This document shows positions 9,647 to 17,860 of a DNA stretch of 64,000 bases, one piece after another. The DNA comes from Hyphomicrobiales bacterium. Lineage in GTDB: Bacteria; Pseudomonadota; Alphaproteobacteria; Rhizobiales; Rhizobiaceae. Position numbers and translations under genes: made by a program. The notes below the pieces were generated by a model. It made no database searches and had not been told where the DNA came from. It saw only the letters and a program-made list of their open reading frames with translations. How positions within the stretch are numbered: position 1 is the first letter of the stretch; each line of letters opens with the position of its first letter. The DNA is taken from assembly GCA_900466575.1 (NCBI GenBank), contig UBMP01000024.1, positions 1 to 64,000 of the forward strand, written 5' to 3'.

Positions 9647-11388
9647 TTGCCGCGCTCCATAGCATTCAATTGAATGATCATCTCCTCATTGAGGTCGTCA
9701 TCAAGTACTTCAATTACAGCTTCAGCAGTTCCGTGTTGCTCAAGTAGATCTTTTAGCCAAGCCTCATAGGGTTTGGACACAGAACGGTCGCCGAAGACGT
9801 AGCTAGAAATACGTTGGACATCTCCTCCAAAGGTCTCAAACGGAGGGTTCGAAATTCGCAACCCAAACTCTGTATTCTCAAACACGTGTACGCACCGGCT
9901 TGGAACCTCTCGGACTGTGACTACCGAGTGGGTGGCTACCAGCGCCTTTGAACCGTAGATTCGAAGAAGTTGCTTCAACATAGAAACAAATTGTATTTCA
10001 AGCGTCGGATGAAGAAAAAGTTCGGGTTCATCTACCACAACGAGACTGTTACGTCGCATAACCCCAAGAACATTAACTACAATATAACAAAAAAGCCTTT
10101 GCCCCGAGCTAAGTTGAACATGTTCACCGCCACGGAAAAATAATACGCCCCCACTGAGATCAACATGTTTTTGAAGAGCTGTAACGTTTATCAAATCGTC
10201 GCCGGAGGAAATCGCGAGGTAGCGCTCCAGCTGCTCCTCACCATCGATGCTCGCCTCATTCAGTTCAAAAACCTGCGATTCCTCAAAAGGATCGTCGCCG
10301 ATAATCTCGTCCAGTACGGCATCGCGCTTCAATTTAACTGCTGCAGTATCAAACTCGATCGCAGTACTGAGAACATTCTCTAGTGTCTTCAGTTTATTTG
10401 CCCAGGCTTTTATAGTTCTATAACGACGATCATCTATTAGGCATTGTATAAGGGATAAACATGCGTTGATGCGGGGCACCTCCAAGCTGTTTCTAATCTT
10501 TGTAGAACGTCCTGTATTCTGAGAAAGATGACGCCCACGGAAACCAAAAAAACGATATATATCTTTATCTTTTAGCGGCTTATCCAATGTGGTTTCTTCA
10601 TCGGTATCTACCGGGAATCGCTCAAATGGACTGTAAGAAACCGCGACTAGTTGGCTAAGATTTGGCCTAGGTTCGAAACGCGCTCCACCCAGTGCTTCAT
10701 GATCCTGTTTGGGTTGAATCCATGCCCTGACCATCTGCCGCAGCGCTGAAGATTTTCCAACGCCATTAGGGCCAATAATAACATTTATCTCATGCGGTAG
10801 TGGTGAACGAGAGACAAAGTTCAATTGCAAATCTGAGAGTTCGCCGAACGTGTCACGAAATGTGAACTTGAGATCTTGAACCCCGAATTCCTGCCCAACC
10901 AGGGTGCGCCAACCATCGGCATAGCTATTCTGCGATGACCTCTCTCGCTGCAGCGACTTACTGAAGCCTTCCGTTGCGATCAAATCGATCGCCTGCTGAT
11001 CCTCGAGCGTAAATACGAGATGACTCGCATCTCTTAGTGCTAATGCAACATTTGTCGCCTCTTCGGGTCCAAGGAGGTCTCGTAGATGTTCGTAAAATGT
11101 TATCTCTTCTGGAACAGATATGTAATTGGCTTCTTCAATAGGAAATTTCCCGTCCCAGCCTTGCTCCCGTAGGCTACCCAAGAAAGGATGGGACAAATAT
11201 TCATTCTCAAACAGAATTTTGACGGCCCCCAACTCGATCTCTTCACCTTTTATAAGGCAAAAGGTGGGGAACCGCGTCTTGTAGTTAAAATCGTCCCAAC
11301 GGTCGTAGAGAAGAATTAATACATCGTCTTTTTTACTTTTCCATCTCTCCAGCAAATCCTTGTTAGAACCCACGTAAACAATTCGCAT
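9640..11388 (-). CDS. AAA/ABC-type ATPase of a two-gene nuclease module (candidate anti-phage, PtuA-like)
   Basis: 582 residues from the ATG at 11388, which has a GGAGGG site four bases upstream; a start 12 bases earlier is possible. The first ~170 residues are an unrecognised domain that may sense a trigger. Then come Walker A GPNGVGKS (206-213), an LSSGQ signature (426-430), Walker B LVVVDEPELFLHP (449-461) and an ATHS switch (485-488), the pattern of SMC/RecF/OLD-like ATPases (AAA_15/AAA_21). No TOPRIM domain is obvious after Walker B, so this is probably not an OLD nuclease; the nuclease is the downstream HNH protein. Codon use and composition are AT-richer than the neighbours. Confidence 0.78.
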   Translation of the reverse strand: MRIVYVGSNKDLLERWKSKKDDVLILLYDRWDDFNYKTRFPTFCLIKGEEIELGAVKILFENEYLSHPFLGSLREQGWDGKFPIEEANYISVPEEITFYEHLRDLLGPEEATNVALALRDASHLVFTLEDQQAIDLIATEGFSKSLQRERSSQNSYADGWRTLVGQEFGVQDLKFTFRDTFGELSDLQLNFVSRSPLPHEINVIIGPNGVGKSSALRQMVRAWIQPKQDHEALGGARFEPRPNLSQLVAVSYSPFERFPVDTDEETTLDKPLKDKDIYRFFGFRGRHLSQNTGRSTKIRNSLEVPRINACLSLIQCLIDDRRYRTIKAWANKLKTLENVLSTAIEFDTAAVKLKRDAVLDEIIGDDPFEESQVFELNEASIDGEEQLERYLAISSGDDLINVTALQKHVDLSGGVLFFRGGEHVQLSSGQRLFCYIVVNVLGVMRRNSLVVVDEPELFLHPTLEIQFVSMLKQLLRIYGSKALVATHSVVTVREVPSRCVHVFENTEFGLRISNPPFETFGGDVQRISSYVFGDRSVSKPYEAWLKDLLEQHGTAEAVIEVLDDDLNEEMIIQLNAMERGKW

Positions 11389-11625
11389 CACGCCCTCCAC
11401 TCGCTAAGGTTGCTTAAATGGAAGCGGGCGCTTTTGCAAAATCTTTTTGATGGCTGCACCTTGCCGGCTCGATCAATTGCCAAATGGTTGCGAGTCTGTC
11501 GACGAAAGAGCCTCCTTCGTGAATACAATTAAACATCACTTATAATTTCCGCCAAGACCCCACCCTTGCCATCCCCACCCCACCCCACTAAATCCCTCCG
11601 CACCACCGCAACCGGAGACCGCCCC
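11389..11625. other. Upstream region of the ATPase/HNH module, joined to duplicated cmk leader DNA
   Basis: From about 11389 to 11562 the DNA is AT-rich like the module and should hold its promoter on the minus strand; I could not assign clear -35/-10 boxes. From 11563 the sequence is about 95% identical to the leader of the intact cmk gene (14325 onwards), including the GGAGACCGCCCC ribosome-binding region, so the duplication junction is at or just left of 11563. Confidence 0.5.
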
Positions 11626-11748
11626 ATGCCAGTCATCTCCATCGACGGACCCGCCGCCGCCGGCAAGGGCACGCTTTCGCGGCGGATTGCGGAGGACTAT
11701 GGCTTTCATCATCTCGATACCGGCTGACCTATCGCGCCTGCACCAAGG
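11626..11748 (+). pseudogene. cmk: Truncated, frameshifted duplicate of the 5' end of cmk
   Basis: The first 41 or so codons of cytidylate kinase repeated 2.8 kb upstream of the intact gene. Together with its leader (11563-11748) it aligns with 14325-14511 with ten substitutions and one deleted base. The deletion (GGGCTG to GGCTG) puts a TGA in frame at 11725-11727, ending the reading frame after 33 codons; the P-loop GPAAAGKG is kept. Homology stops 15 bases before the RIME-like repeat. Of eight substitutions in the coding part, six are silent, so the copy diverged while under selection and was probably broken later. It is a scar of a recombination or xenologous replacement at this locus. 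Confidence 0.9.
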
Positions 11749-11763
11749 CACCACCTCTCCTCC

Positions 11764-11888
11764 GTCATCCCGGACTAGATCCGGGATCCAGTGCGCGATG
11801 TCTATCGCGCGGAAGACTCTTCTCATGAATGAGTCCCTTCAGCCCGCAGACGCGGGCTGGCTGGATGCCGGATCTAGTCCGGCATGAC
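11764..11888 (-). repeat. RIME-like palindromic intergenic element, copy A
   Basis: A 125-bp element with nested palindromes: the ends read GTCATCCCGG...CCGGCATGAC, and an inner hairpin is built on AGCCCGCAGACGCGGGCT. Its reverse complement is about 90% identical by eye to copy B at 57728-57849. Frames through it give the typical spurious peptides (HAGLDPASS, AHWIPDLVRDD). Rhizobial RIME-type elements have this size and architecture; the name is by analogy. Confidence 0.85.
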
Positions 11889-12241
11889 GGAGCTTTGGGG
11901 GCCGCTTCCGAAAAGCGGTCCGGTTTGCCGCCAGGGTGCCCGCCTTGAGCAACGGTGACCTAGCCGCGTTGCGCCAAGCATAGGCGTCGTGCATGGCGCC
12001 CCGCCCGTGACCTCCATCGCGGCCGCGTACGCTCGCAAACTCCCCCTCCCAGAGTTGAGCCATGTCAAGGCCCATCCACCGCTGCGGGTCTAGATACACC
12101 TTGCTTGACTAGTAAGGCACCCGAACCACCGCATGCGGCGCGTTCAGAACACCTCTTCCTGTCAAGCTCAGAGACGAGCCGGGTCTCCTCCGCCCAACCC
12201 CCGGGGCGTTTTTCGAACCTGGCCAAAAAGAGGTCACGACC
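11889..12241. other. Gene-free stretch upstream of oleate hydratase
   Basis: This 353-bp stretch holds no gene I can support. A minus-strand open frame (from about 12099 into the repeat) is composition-driven and ends in RIME-derived residues. The last 150 bases should contain the ohyA promoter. A GAGGTCACGACC sequence just before the ATG at 12242 supplies the ribosome-binding site. Confidence 0.5.
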
Positions 12242-14233
12242 ATGAGCACGCAGAAATTCCCAGGACTGAAAGCCCCCGTCACCGCGCCTGAGGGCTTCGA
12301 ATTCGAGCCGGATGCTGCAGGCGGCTATTGGCATAACACACCGGAAAATACCCGCCCGCCCTTCGACATGATCGGCATGTACCAGCGCAACAAGCCGCTC
12401 CCCACGCCCGGCATCGAGACCCGCAAGGCCTATATCGTCGGTAGCGGCATTGCGGGGCTGGCCGCCGCCTTCTACCTGATCCGCGACGCGCATATGCCGG
12501 CCGAAAACATCATCATCTTTGACAACCTCCCCGTCGAGGGCGGTTCGCTGGATGGCGCGGGCAATGCGGAAGAGGGGTTCATCATTCGCGGCGGCCGCGA
12601 GATGAACTGGAACTACGATAATTTCTGGGACATCTTCCAGGATGTGCCTGCGCTGGAACTGCCGGAGGGCTATTCGGTCCTCGATGAATACCGCATGGTC
12701 AACGATGCCGACCCCAACTGGTCGAAGGCGCGGCTGATGCACAGGCAGGGCCAGATCAAGGACTTCTCGAATTTCGGCCTGAGCAAATCCGAGCAGATGG
12801 AGGTGATGCGCCTTCTCCTGAAGCGCAAGGAAGATTTGAACGACATTACGGTCGAGCAGTATTTCTCGAAGGGCTTCCTCGCCAGCAATTTCTGGATGTT
12901 CTGGCGCACCATGTTTGCCTTCCAGAACTGGCATAGCGTGCTGGAAATGAAGCTCTACCTGCATCGCTTCCTCGGTGCGGTCGATGGCTTTGCCGACATG
13001 TCGACGCTGGTCTTCCCGAAATACGACCAGTTCGACAGTTTCGTCCGGCCGCTGTCGAAGATGCTGCACGACAAGGGCGTGAAGGTTCGTGGTGACATCC
13101 AGGTCCGCAACCTGCGGCTCGAGATCGTGGGTGACAGGAAGACCGTGACGGGTCTCGTTTGCCGCAACCACGCGGGCGTCGAGGAGGTGATCGATGTCGA
13201 TCCGCGCGATCTCGTCTTCGCGATCACCGGCTCGCTGACGGAAGGGACCGCCTATGGCGATCTCGACACCGCCCCGAACCTGCAGCGCGGCAAGGCCGAG
13301 CCCGGCGAAGACAGCGACTGGATGCTCTGGGAGAACCTGGCGAAGACCTCGCCGGTGTTCGGCAAGCCTGAGAAATTCTATTGCGACACCGACCGCTCGA
13401 TGTGGGAATCGGCCACGCTGACCTGCAAGCCCTCGCCCTTCGTTGAAAAACTGAAGGAACTTTCGGTCAACGACCCCTATTCGGGCCGCACGGTGACCGG
13501 CGGCATAATCACCTTCACCGACAGCGCATGGCTCCTCAGCATGACCTGCAACCGCCAGCCGCATTTCCCGACCCAGCCGTCGGACACGCTGGTTCTGTGG
13601 GTCTATGGCCTCTTCATGGACAAGGCCGGCGACTATGTGAAGAAGCCGATGCCGCAATGCACCGGCAGGGAAGTTCTGGCCGAGCTTTGCTATCATCTGG
13701 GCATTGTCGACCAGCTGGACGAGATCGCCGCCAACACCAAGGTTCGCCTTGCGCTCATGCCCTACATCACGGCCGAGTTCATGCCCCGCGCCGCCGGTGA
13801 CCGGCCGCATGTCGTGCCGCAAGGCTGCACCAATCTCGGCCTGCTCGGGCAGTTCGTCGAGACCCGCAACGACATCGTCTTCACGATGGAAAGCTCGGTG
13901 CGCACGGCCCGCGTTGCCGTCTACACGCTGCTCAACATCCCGAAGCAGGTGCCGGACCTCAATCCGACGCAATACGACATCCGCAACATGCTGAAGGGCG
14001 CGCGTGCGCTCAACAACAACCAGCCGTTCCTGGGCGAACGCCTGCTGCACCGGCTGCTCGACAACACCTACTTCGCCCATATCCTGCCGCCGCTTCCCGA
14101 AGCGGAGGCGAAAAAGGACGGCCATTTCGAGGAAGAACTCGAAAAGCTGATGAAGATGGGCGACGGCTTCCTGAAGAGCGTCGGCGCCCGGGTGGCCCAT
14201 ATCGCCGACTATCTGCGTAAGAAGGCTTCGTGA
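12242..14233 (+). CDS. ohyA: Oleate hydratase (myosin-cross-reactive antigen family)
   Basis: FAD enzyme that adds water to the cis-9 double bond of oleic and related unsaturated fatty acids, giving 10-hydroxy fatty acids; in many bacteria it detoxifies host or environmental fatty acids. The protein has 663 residues, near the longer end of the family. The Rossmann motif [10 protein letters not shown] is at residues 67-76 and GGREMNW, a family signature, near 118. It sits between the cmk fragment and intact cmk, with its own terminator (14256-14290). This location, inside a duplicated cmk leader, indicates the gene arrived or moved here by recombination. GC content matches the chromosome, so a related donor is likely. 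Confidence 0.93.
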   Translation: MSTQKFPGLKAPVTAPEGFEFEPDAAGGYWHNTPENTRPPFDMIGMYQRNKPLPTPGIETRKAYIVGSGIAGLAAAFYLIRDAHMPAENIIIFDNLPVEGGSLDGAGNAEEGFIIRGGREMNWNYDNFWDIFQDVPALELPEGYSVLDEYRMVNDADPNWSKARLMHRQGQIKDFSNFGLSKSEQMEVMRLLLKRKEDLNDITVEQYFSKGFLASNFWMFWRTMFAFQNWHSVLEMKLYLHRFLGAVDGFADMSTLVFPKYDQFDSFVRPLSKMLHDKGVKVRGDIQVRNLRLEIVGDRKTVTGLVCRNHAGVEEVIDVDPRDLVFAITGSLTEGTAYGDLDTAPNLQRGKAEPGEDSDWMLWENLAKTSPVFGKPEKFYCDTDRSMWESATLTCKPSPFVEKLKELSVNDPYSGRTVTGGIITFTDSAWLLSMTCNRQPHFPTQPSDTLVLWVYGLFMDKAGDYVKKPMPQCTGREVLAELCYHLGIVDQLDEIAANTKVRLALMPYITAEFMPRAAGDRPHVVPQGCTNLGLLGQFVETRNDIVFTMESSVRTARVAVYTLLNIPKQVPDLNPTQYDIRNMLKGARALNNNQPFLGERLLHRLLDNTYFAHILPPLPEAEAKKDGHFEEELEKLMKMGDGFLKSVGARVAHIADYLRKKAS

Positions 14234-14255
14234 AGCGAGCCCGCCGCTGAACAAT

Positions 14256-14290
14256 CGCCGCGCATCCGATAAGCCGGATGCGCGGCGTTT
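14256..14290 (+). terminator. Rho-independent terminator after oleate hydratase
   Basis: A perfect 13-bp stem (CGCCGCGCATCCG at 14256-14268 with its complement at 14275-14287), a 6-base loop and a short T run. It separates ohyA from cmk transcription. Confidence 0.8.
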
Positions 14291-14387
14291 CCTTGCCTTG
14301 CCATCCGCTCGTTTGGGGCTGCGGCCCTTGCCATCTCCACCCCACCCCACTAAATCCCTCCGCATCACCGCAACCGGAGACCGCCCC

Positions 14388-15011
14388 ATGCCAGTCATCG
14401 CCATCGACGGACCCGCCGCCGCAGGCAAGGGCACGCTTTCCCGGCGCATTGCGGAAGACTATGGGTTTCATCATCTCGACACCGGGCTGACCTATCGCGC
14501 CTGCGCCAAGGCGCTGCTGGATGCCGGGTTGCCGCTGGATGACGAGGCCCAGGCGGCTGAGATGGCGGCGAAGGTGGATCTCTCCGGGCTCGGTCGTTCG
14601 GTGCTGTCGGCGCATGCGATTGGCGAGGCGGCGTCGAAGATTGCGGTGATGCCTTCGGTGCGGCGTGCGCTGGTCGAGGCGCAGCGGGCGTTTTCGAAAC
14701 GCGCGCCCGGCACGGTGCTGGATGGGCGCGATATCGGGACGGTGGTGTGCCCGGATGCGACCGTGAAGCTCTATGTGACGGCTTCGGCGGAAGTGCGGGC
14801 GAAGCGGCGGTTCGACGAGATCGTGGCGGGGGGCGGCGAGGCCCGGTTCGAAGAGGTTCTGGCCGATGTGATCAAGCGCGACGAGCGCGACATGAACCGC
14901 GCCGACAGCCCTTTGAAACCGGCGGACGATGCGCACTTGATCGATACGACCGAAATGGGTATAGAGGCCGCATTCCAGGCGGCGAAACGTCTCATCGACG
15001 CTGCCTTGTAA
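14388..15011 (+). CDS. cmk: Cytidylate kinase
   Basis: Phosphorylates CMP and dCMP to the diphosphates. The product has 207 residues. P-loop GPAAAGKG (residues 8-15) and the conserved DGRDIGTVV and RDERD motifs (about 115-123 and 165-169) are present. The ATG at 14388 follows GGAGACCGCCCC; frames extending further upstream run through non-coding leader. cmk followed by rpsA is the standard bacterial order, but the usual rhizobial upstream neighbour aroA is absent, replaced by ohyA. The first 187 bases including the leader are duplicated at 11563-11748. Confidence 0.95.
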   Translation: MPVIAIDGPAAAGKGTLSRRIAEDYGFHHLDTGLTYRACAKALLDAGLPLDDEAQAAEMAAKVDLSGLGRSVLSAHAIGEAASKIAVMPSVRRALVEAQRAFSKRAPGTVLDGRDIGTVVCPDATVKLYVTASAEVRAKRRFDEIVAGGGEARFEEVLADVIKRDERDMNRADSPLKPADDAHLIDTTEMGIEAAFQAAKRLIDAAL

Positions 15012-15144
15012 TAATTTCGGGTAAGACCCTAACGGTTTTGCCTGCAGAGCATGAAATGAGCCGCAGACCGTCCCCGCGCCGGATTGCCCTTCCAGAAGGG
15101 CGGATGTGTTCCTGTGGTTGTCAACAACGCTAACCCCCGGCGCA

Positions 15145-15160
15145 GTGCCTCGTGAGGCAC
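15145..15160 (+). promoter_or_regulatory. Small hairpin just upstream of the rpsA ribosome-binding site
   Basis: GTGCCTC (15145-15151) pairs with GAGGCAC (15154-15160) across a 2-base gap (a 4-base loop if the closing pair opens), ending five bases before the GGAG of rpsA. In enterobacteria rpsA leaders fold into hairpins used for S1 autoregulation; a similar role here is inference from position. Confidence 0.4.
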
Positions 15161-15174
15161 ATTTTGGAGTTTCC

Positions 15175-16875
15175 ATGTCTGCTACATCCAAGATGGAGGA
15201 CTTCGCGTCCCTCCTCGAAGAATCCTTTGCAAAGAACGACCTCGCTGAAGGTTACGTTGCCAAGGGCATCATCACGGCCATCGAAAAGGACGTCGCCATC
15301 ATCGACGTCGGTCTGAAGGTCGAAGGCCGCGTTCCGCTCAAGGAATTCGGCGCCAAGGCTCGTGACGGCTCGCTGAAGGTCGGCGACGAAGTCGAAGTCT
15401 TCATCGAACGCATCGAAAACGCACTCGGCGAAGCCGTTCTCTCGCGCGAAAAGGCTCGCCGCGAAGAGAGCTGGGGTCGTCTGGAACAGAAGTTCGAAGC
15501 CGGCGAACGCGTCGAAGGCGTCATCTTCAACCAGGTCAAGGGTGGTTTCACCGTCGATCTCGACGGCGCTGTTGCCTTCCTGCCGCGCTCGCAGGTCGAC
15601 ATCCGTCCGATCCGCGACGTCACGCCGCTCATGCACAACCCGCAGCCCTTCGAAATCCTCAAGATGGACAAGCGTCGCGGCAACATCGTGGTTTCGCGCC
15701 GCACGGTTCTCGAAGAATCGCGTGCCGAACAGCGTTCGGAAATCGTCCAGAACCTCGAAGAGGGTCAGGTTGTTGAAGGCGTCGTCAAGAACATCACCGA
15801 TTACGGTGCGTTCGTTGACCTCGGCGGCATCGACGGCCTGCTGCACGTCACCGACATGGCATGGCGCCGCGTCAACCATCCGTCGGAAATCCTGAACATC
15901 GGCCAGTCGGTCAAGGTTCAGATCATCCGCATCAACCAGGAAACCCACCGCATCTCGCTCGGCATGAAGCAGCTCGAGTCCGATCCGTGGGATGGCATTT
16001 CGGCCAAGTATCCGGATGGCAAGAAGATCAAGGGCACCGTCACGAACATCACCGACTACGGTGCTTTCGTCGAGCTGGAGCCGGGCATCGAAGGCCTCAT
16101 CCACATCTCCGAAATGTCCTGGACCAAGAAGAACGTACACCCCGGCAAGATCCTGTCCACGAGCCAGGAAGTCGACGTTGTCGTTCTCGAAGTCGACCCG
16201 TCCAAGCGTCGTATCTCGCTCGGCCTCAAGCAGACGCTCGAGAACCCGTGGCAGGCCTTCGCGCACAGCCATCCGGCTGGCACGGAAGTGGAAGGTGAAG
16301 TCAAGAACAAGACCGAGTTCGGCCTGTTCATCGGCCTCGACGGCGACGTCGACGGCATGGTTCACCTTTCCGACCTCGACTGGAACCGTCCGGGCGAACA
16401 GGTCATCGAGGAATACAACAAGGGCGACGTCGTCAAGGCTGTCGTTCTCGATGTGGACGTCGACAAGGAGCGCATCTCGCTCGGCATCAAGCAGCTCGGC
16501 AAGGACAGCGTCGGCGACGCCGCTTCGTCTGGCGACCTGCGCAAGAACTCGGTCGTTTCGTGCGAAGTCACGGCTGTCAACGACGGTGGCATCGAAGTCA
16601 AGCTCGTCAACCATGAAGAGCTGACCTCGTTCATCCGCCGCGCTGACCTGTCGCGTGACCGTGACGAACAGCGGCCTGAGCGTTTCCAGGTTGGTCAGAT
16701 TGTTGACGCCCGCGTCATCAACTTCTCCAAGAAGGACCGTAAGGTCGGCCTGTCGATCAAGGCTCTCGAGATCGCAGAAGAGAAGGAAGCCGTCGCACAG
16801 TTCGGTTCGTCGGACTCCGGCGCTTCGCTCGGCGACATCCTGGGCGCTGCCCTCAAGAACCGCGACAACAACTAA
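15175..16875 (+). CDS. rpsA: 30S ribosomal protein S1
   Basis: RNA-binding ribosomal protein that recruits mRNA to the 30S subunit. The 566-residue protein has six S1/OB repeats, visible as recurring VEGVVKNITDYGAFVDLGGIDG-like cores starting near residues 35, 120, 205, 290, 377 and 465. I start at MSATSKMED (15175), preceded by TTTTGGAG; the 23-residue upstream extension covers the leader hairpin. Codon use differs slightly from its neighbours (strong CTC, GTC and AAG preference), as expected for a highly expressed gene. A strong terminator follows. Confidence 0.97.
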   Translation: MSATSKMEDFASLLEESFAKNDLAEGYVAKGIITAIEKDVAIIDVGLKVEGRVPLKEFGAKARDGSLKVGDEVEVFIERIENALGEAVLSREKARREESWGRLEQKFEAGERVEGVIFNQVKGGFTVDLDGAVAFLPRSQVDIRPIRDVTPLMHNPQPFEILKMDKRRGNIVVSRRTVLEESRAEQRSEIVQNLEEGQVVEGVVKNITDYGAFVDLGGIDGLLHVTDMAWRRVNHPSEILNIGQSVKVQIIRINQETHRISLGMKQLESDPWDGISAKYPDGKKIKGTVTNITDYGAFVELEPGIEGLIHISEMSWTKKNVHPGKILSTSQEVDVVVLEVDPSKRRISLGLKQTLENPWQAFAHSHPAGTEVEGEVKNKTEFGLFIGLDGDVDGMVHLSDLDWNRPGEQVIEEYNKGDVVKAVVLDVDVDKERISLGIKQLGKDSVGDAASSGDLRKNSVVSCEVTAVNDGGIEVKLVNHEELTSFIRRADLSRDRDEQRPERFQVGQIVDARVINFSKKDRKVGLSIKALEIAEEKEAVAQFGSSDSGASLGDILGAALKNRDNN

Positions 16876-16900
16876 GGTTCTCGCGTTTTCTGAATTGAAG

Positions 16901-16933
16901 AGCCCGCGTGGAGCGATCCACGCGGGCTTTTTG
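16901..16933 (+). terminator. Rho-independent terminator of rpsA
   Basis: A 12-bp perfect stem AGCCCGCGTGGA (16901-16912) with its complement at 16917-16928, a GCGA loop, followed by TTTTTG. Confidence 0.92.
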
Positions 16934-17119
16934 TTTCGGACGACAAGACCAGTCTTGCTTTCGGTCGCAAGAAGCCATTTGGCTGCCGCCATCTTCACGC
17001 GAAAGCCGAGCCATGCCGCGGGCGCCGCGCCGAGGCATCAAGAGGACACCCCAATAAACCTTTAAGTTGTGTGTATTAATTTTGTTGATCTTTAGTTGCA
17101 TTTATGGCAATGCAACCGC

Positions 17120-17809
17120 ATGGGAAAGAGCATGATATTCCTGTTCAGTGCGCTCGTTGCAGCTTCGGCTGGCGGCGCGGCTGCGGGTTACAAGCTTTAT
17201 CCGGTACGTCACCCCGCAGTCTCATCGACTGCATTTCGGCAAAGCGCCATCCTGGCGCATTCGGCTCAGATGGATGGCATAAAAACCATCGTCATAGGCG
17301 ACAGCATCGTTGAACAGGCCGACCTCAGCCACCTGTGCGATGATGGGATCGTCTTCAATGCCGGAGTCAGTGGCGCAAGAGCTCAGGACCTCTGGCCAAT
17401 AGCCGATAAAGTGTTTGTCGATGAGCGCCCCAGGCGAATTTACATCTCCGTGGGAATCAATGACACCGCAAAGGTCCGGCTTACCACCGATGAGGATTTT
17501 CGTTCGAATTATGAAGCTCTGGTAGCGCGTGCGAGGACAACGGCCGACACGGTCCGGCTGGTGCTTGTAAGCCCGACGACGCGCGACGGGACACACGGGG
17601 CGAGCTATTTTGATCAGGCAGCAGCGCGACGGTTCAACAACATCATCCGCGAGATCGGGGCACGGAACGGCTTGCGGGTCATAGATATCTCGGATGCATT
17701 GAAAGCCACCGACAACATGTTGCCCGCTGAATTCTCGGTGGATGGGCCGCATCTCACCGCCGCTGCCTACGTCCTGTGGAAGTCTGCCTTGTCTGCAGAA
17801 TGCGAGTAG
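17120..17809 (+). CDS. SGNH/GDSL-family hydrolase, membrane-anchored or exported
   Basis: 229 residues from the ATG at 17120. A hydrophobic N-terminal segment (about residues 4-22) suggests a signal anchor or signal peptide. The SGNH blocks are in order: block I GDSIVE (catalytic Ser, about 57-62), block II Gly in NAGVSGAR, block III VGIND (Asn of the oxyanion hole) and block V DGPHLT with the Asp-His of the triad. The substrate (an ester of a polysaccharide, lipid or peptidoglycan O-acetyl group) cannot be read from the sequence. It lies between rpsA and a convergent gene of unknown function. Confidence 0.8.
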   Translation: MGKSMIFLFSALVAASAGGAAAGYKLYPVRHPAVSSTAFRQSAILAHSAQMDGIKTIVIGDSIVEQADLSHLCDDGIVFNAGVSGARAQDLWPIADKVFVDERPRRIYISVGINDTAKVRLTTDEDFRSNYEALVARARTTADTVRLVLVSPTTRDGTHGASYFDQAAARRFNNIIREIGARNGLRVIDISDALKATDNMLPAEFSVDGPHLTAAAYVLWKSALSAECE

Positions 17810-17860
17810 AAAACCGCACACCTCTTCTTATCAGGTGGCAAGCAGCCTTTTCCAAAACTC

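Noticed and set aside
9640-11388. OLD-family nuclease (ATPase fused to TOPRIM)
   Set aside because: After Walker B and the H-loop the C-terminus is about 95 residues with no visible TOPRIM motifs; the nuclease is encoded separately as the HNH protein.
11536-12099. Minus-strand frames of 86-96 codons around the RIME-like repeat
   Set aside because: They contain the repeat-derived peptides HAGLDPASS and AHWIPDLVRDD, known products of mis-annotated palindromic repeats.
12065-14449. 794-codon minus-strand open frame across ohyA and the cmk leader
   Set aside because: It is antisense to a well-recognised oleate hydratase and its composition (Arg/His/Asp-rich) is that of a GC-rich frame shadow.
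15130-16998. 622-codon minus-strand open frame opposite rpsA
   Set aside because: Antisense shadow of a highly biased ribosomal protein gene; no family features.
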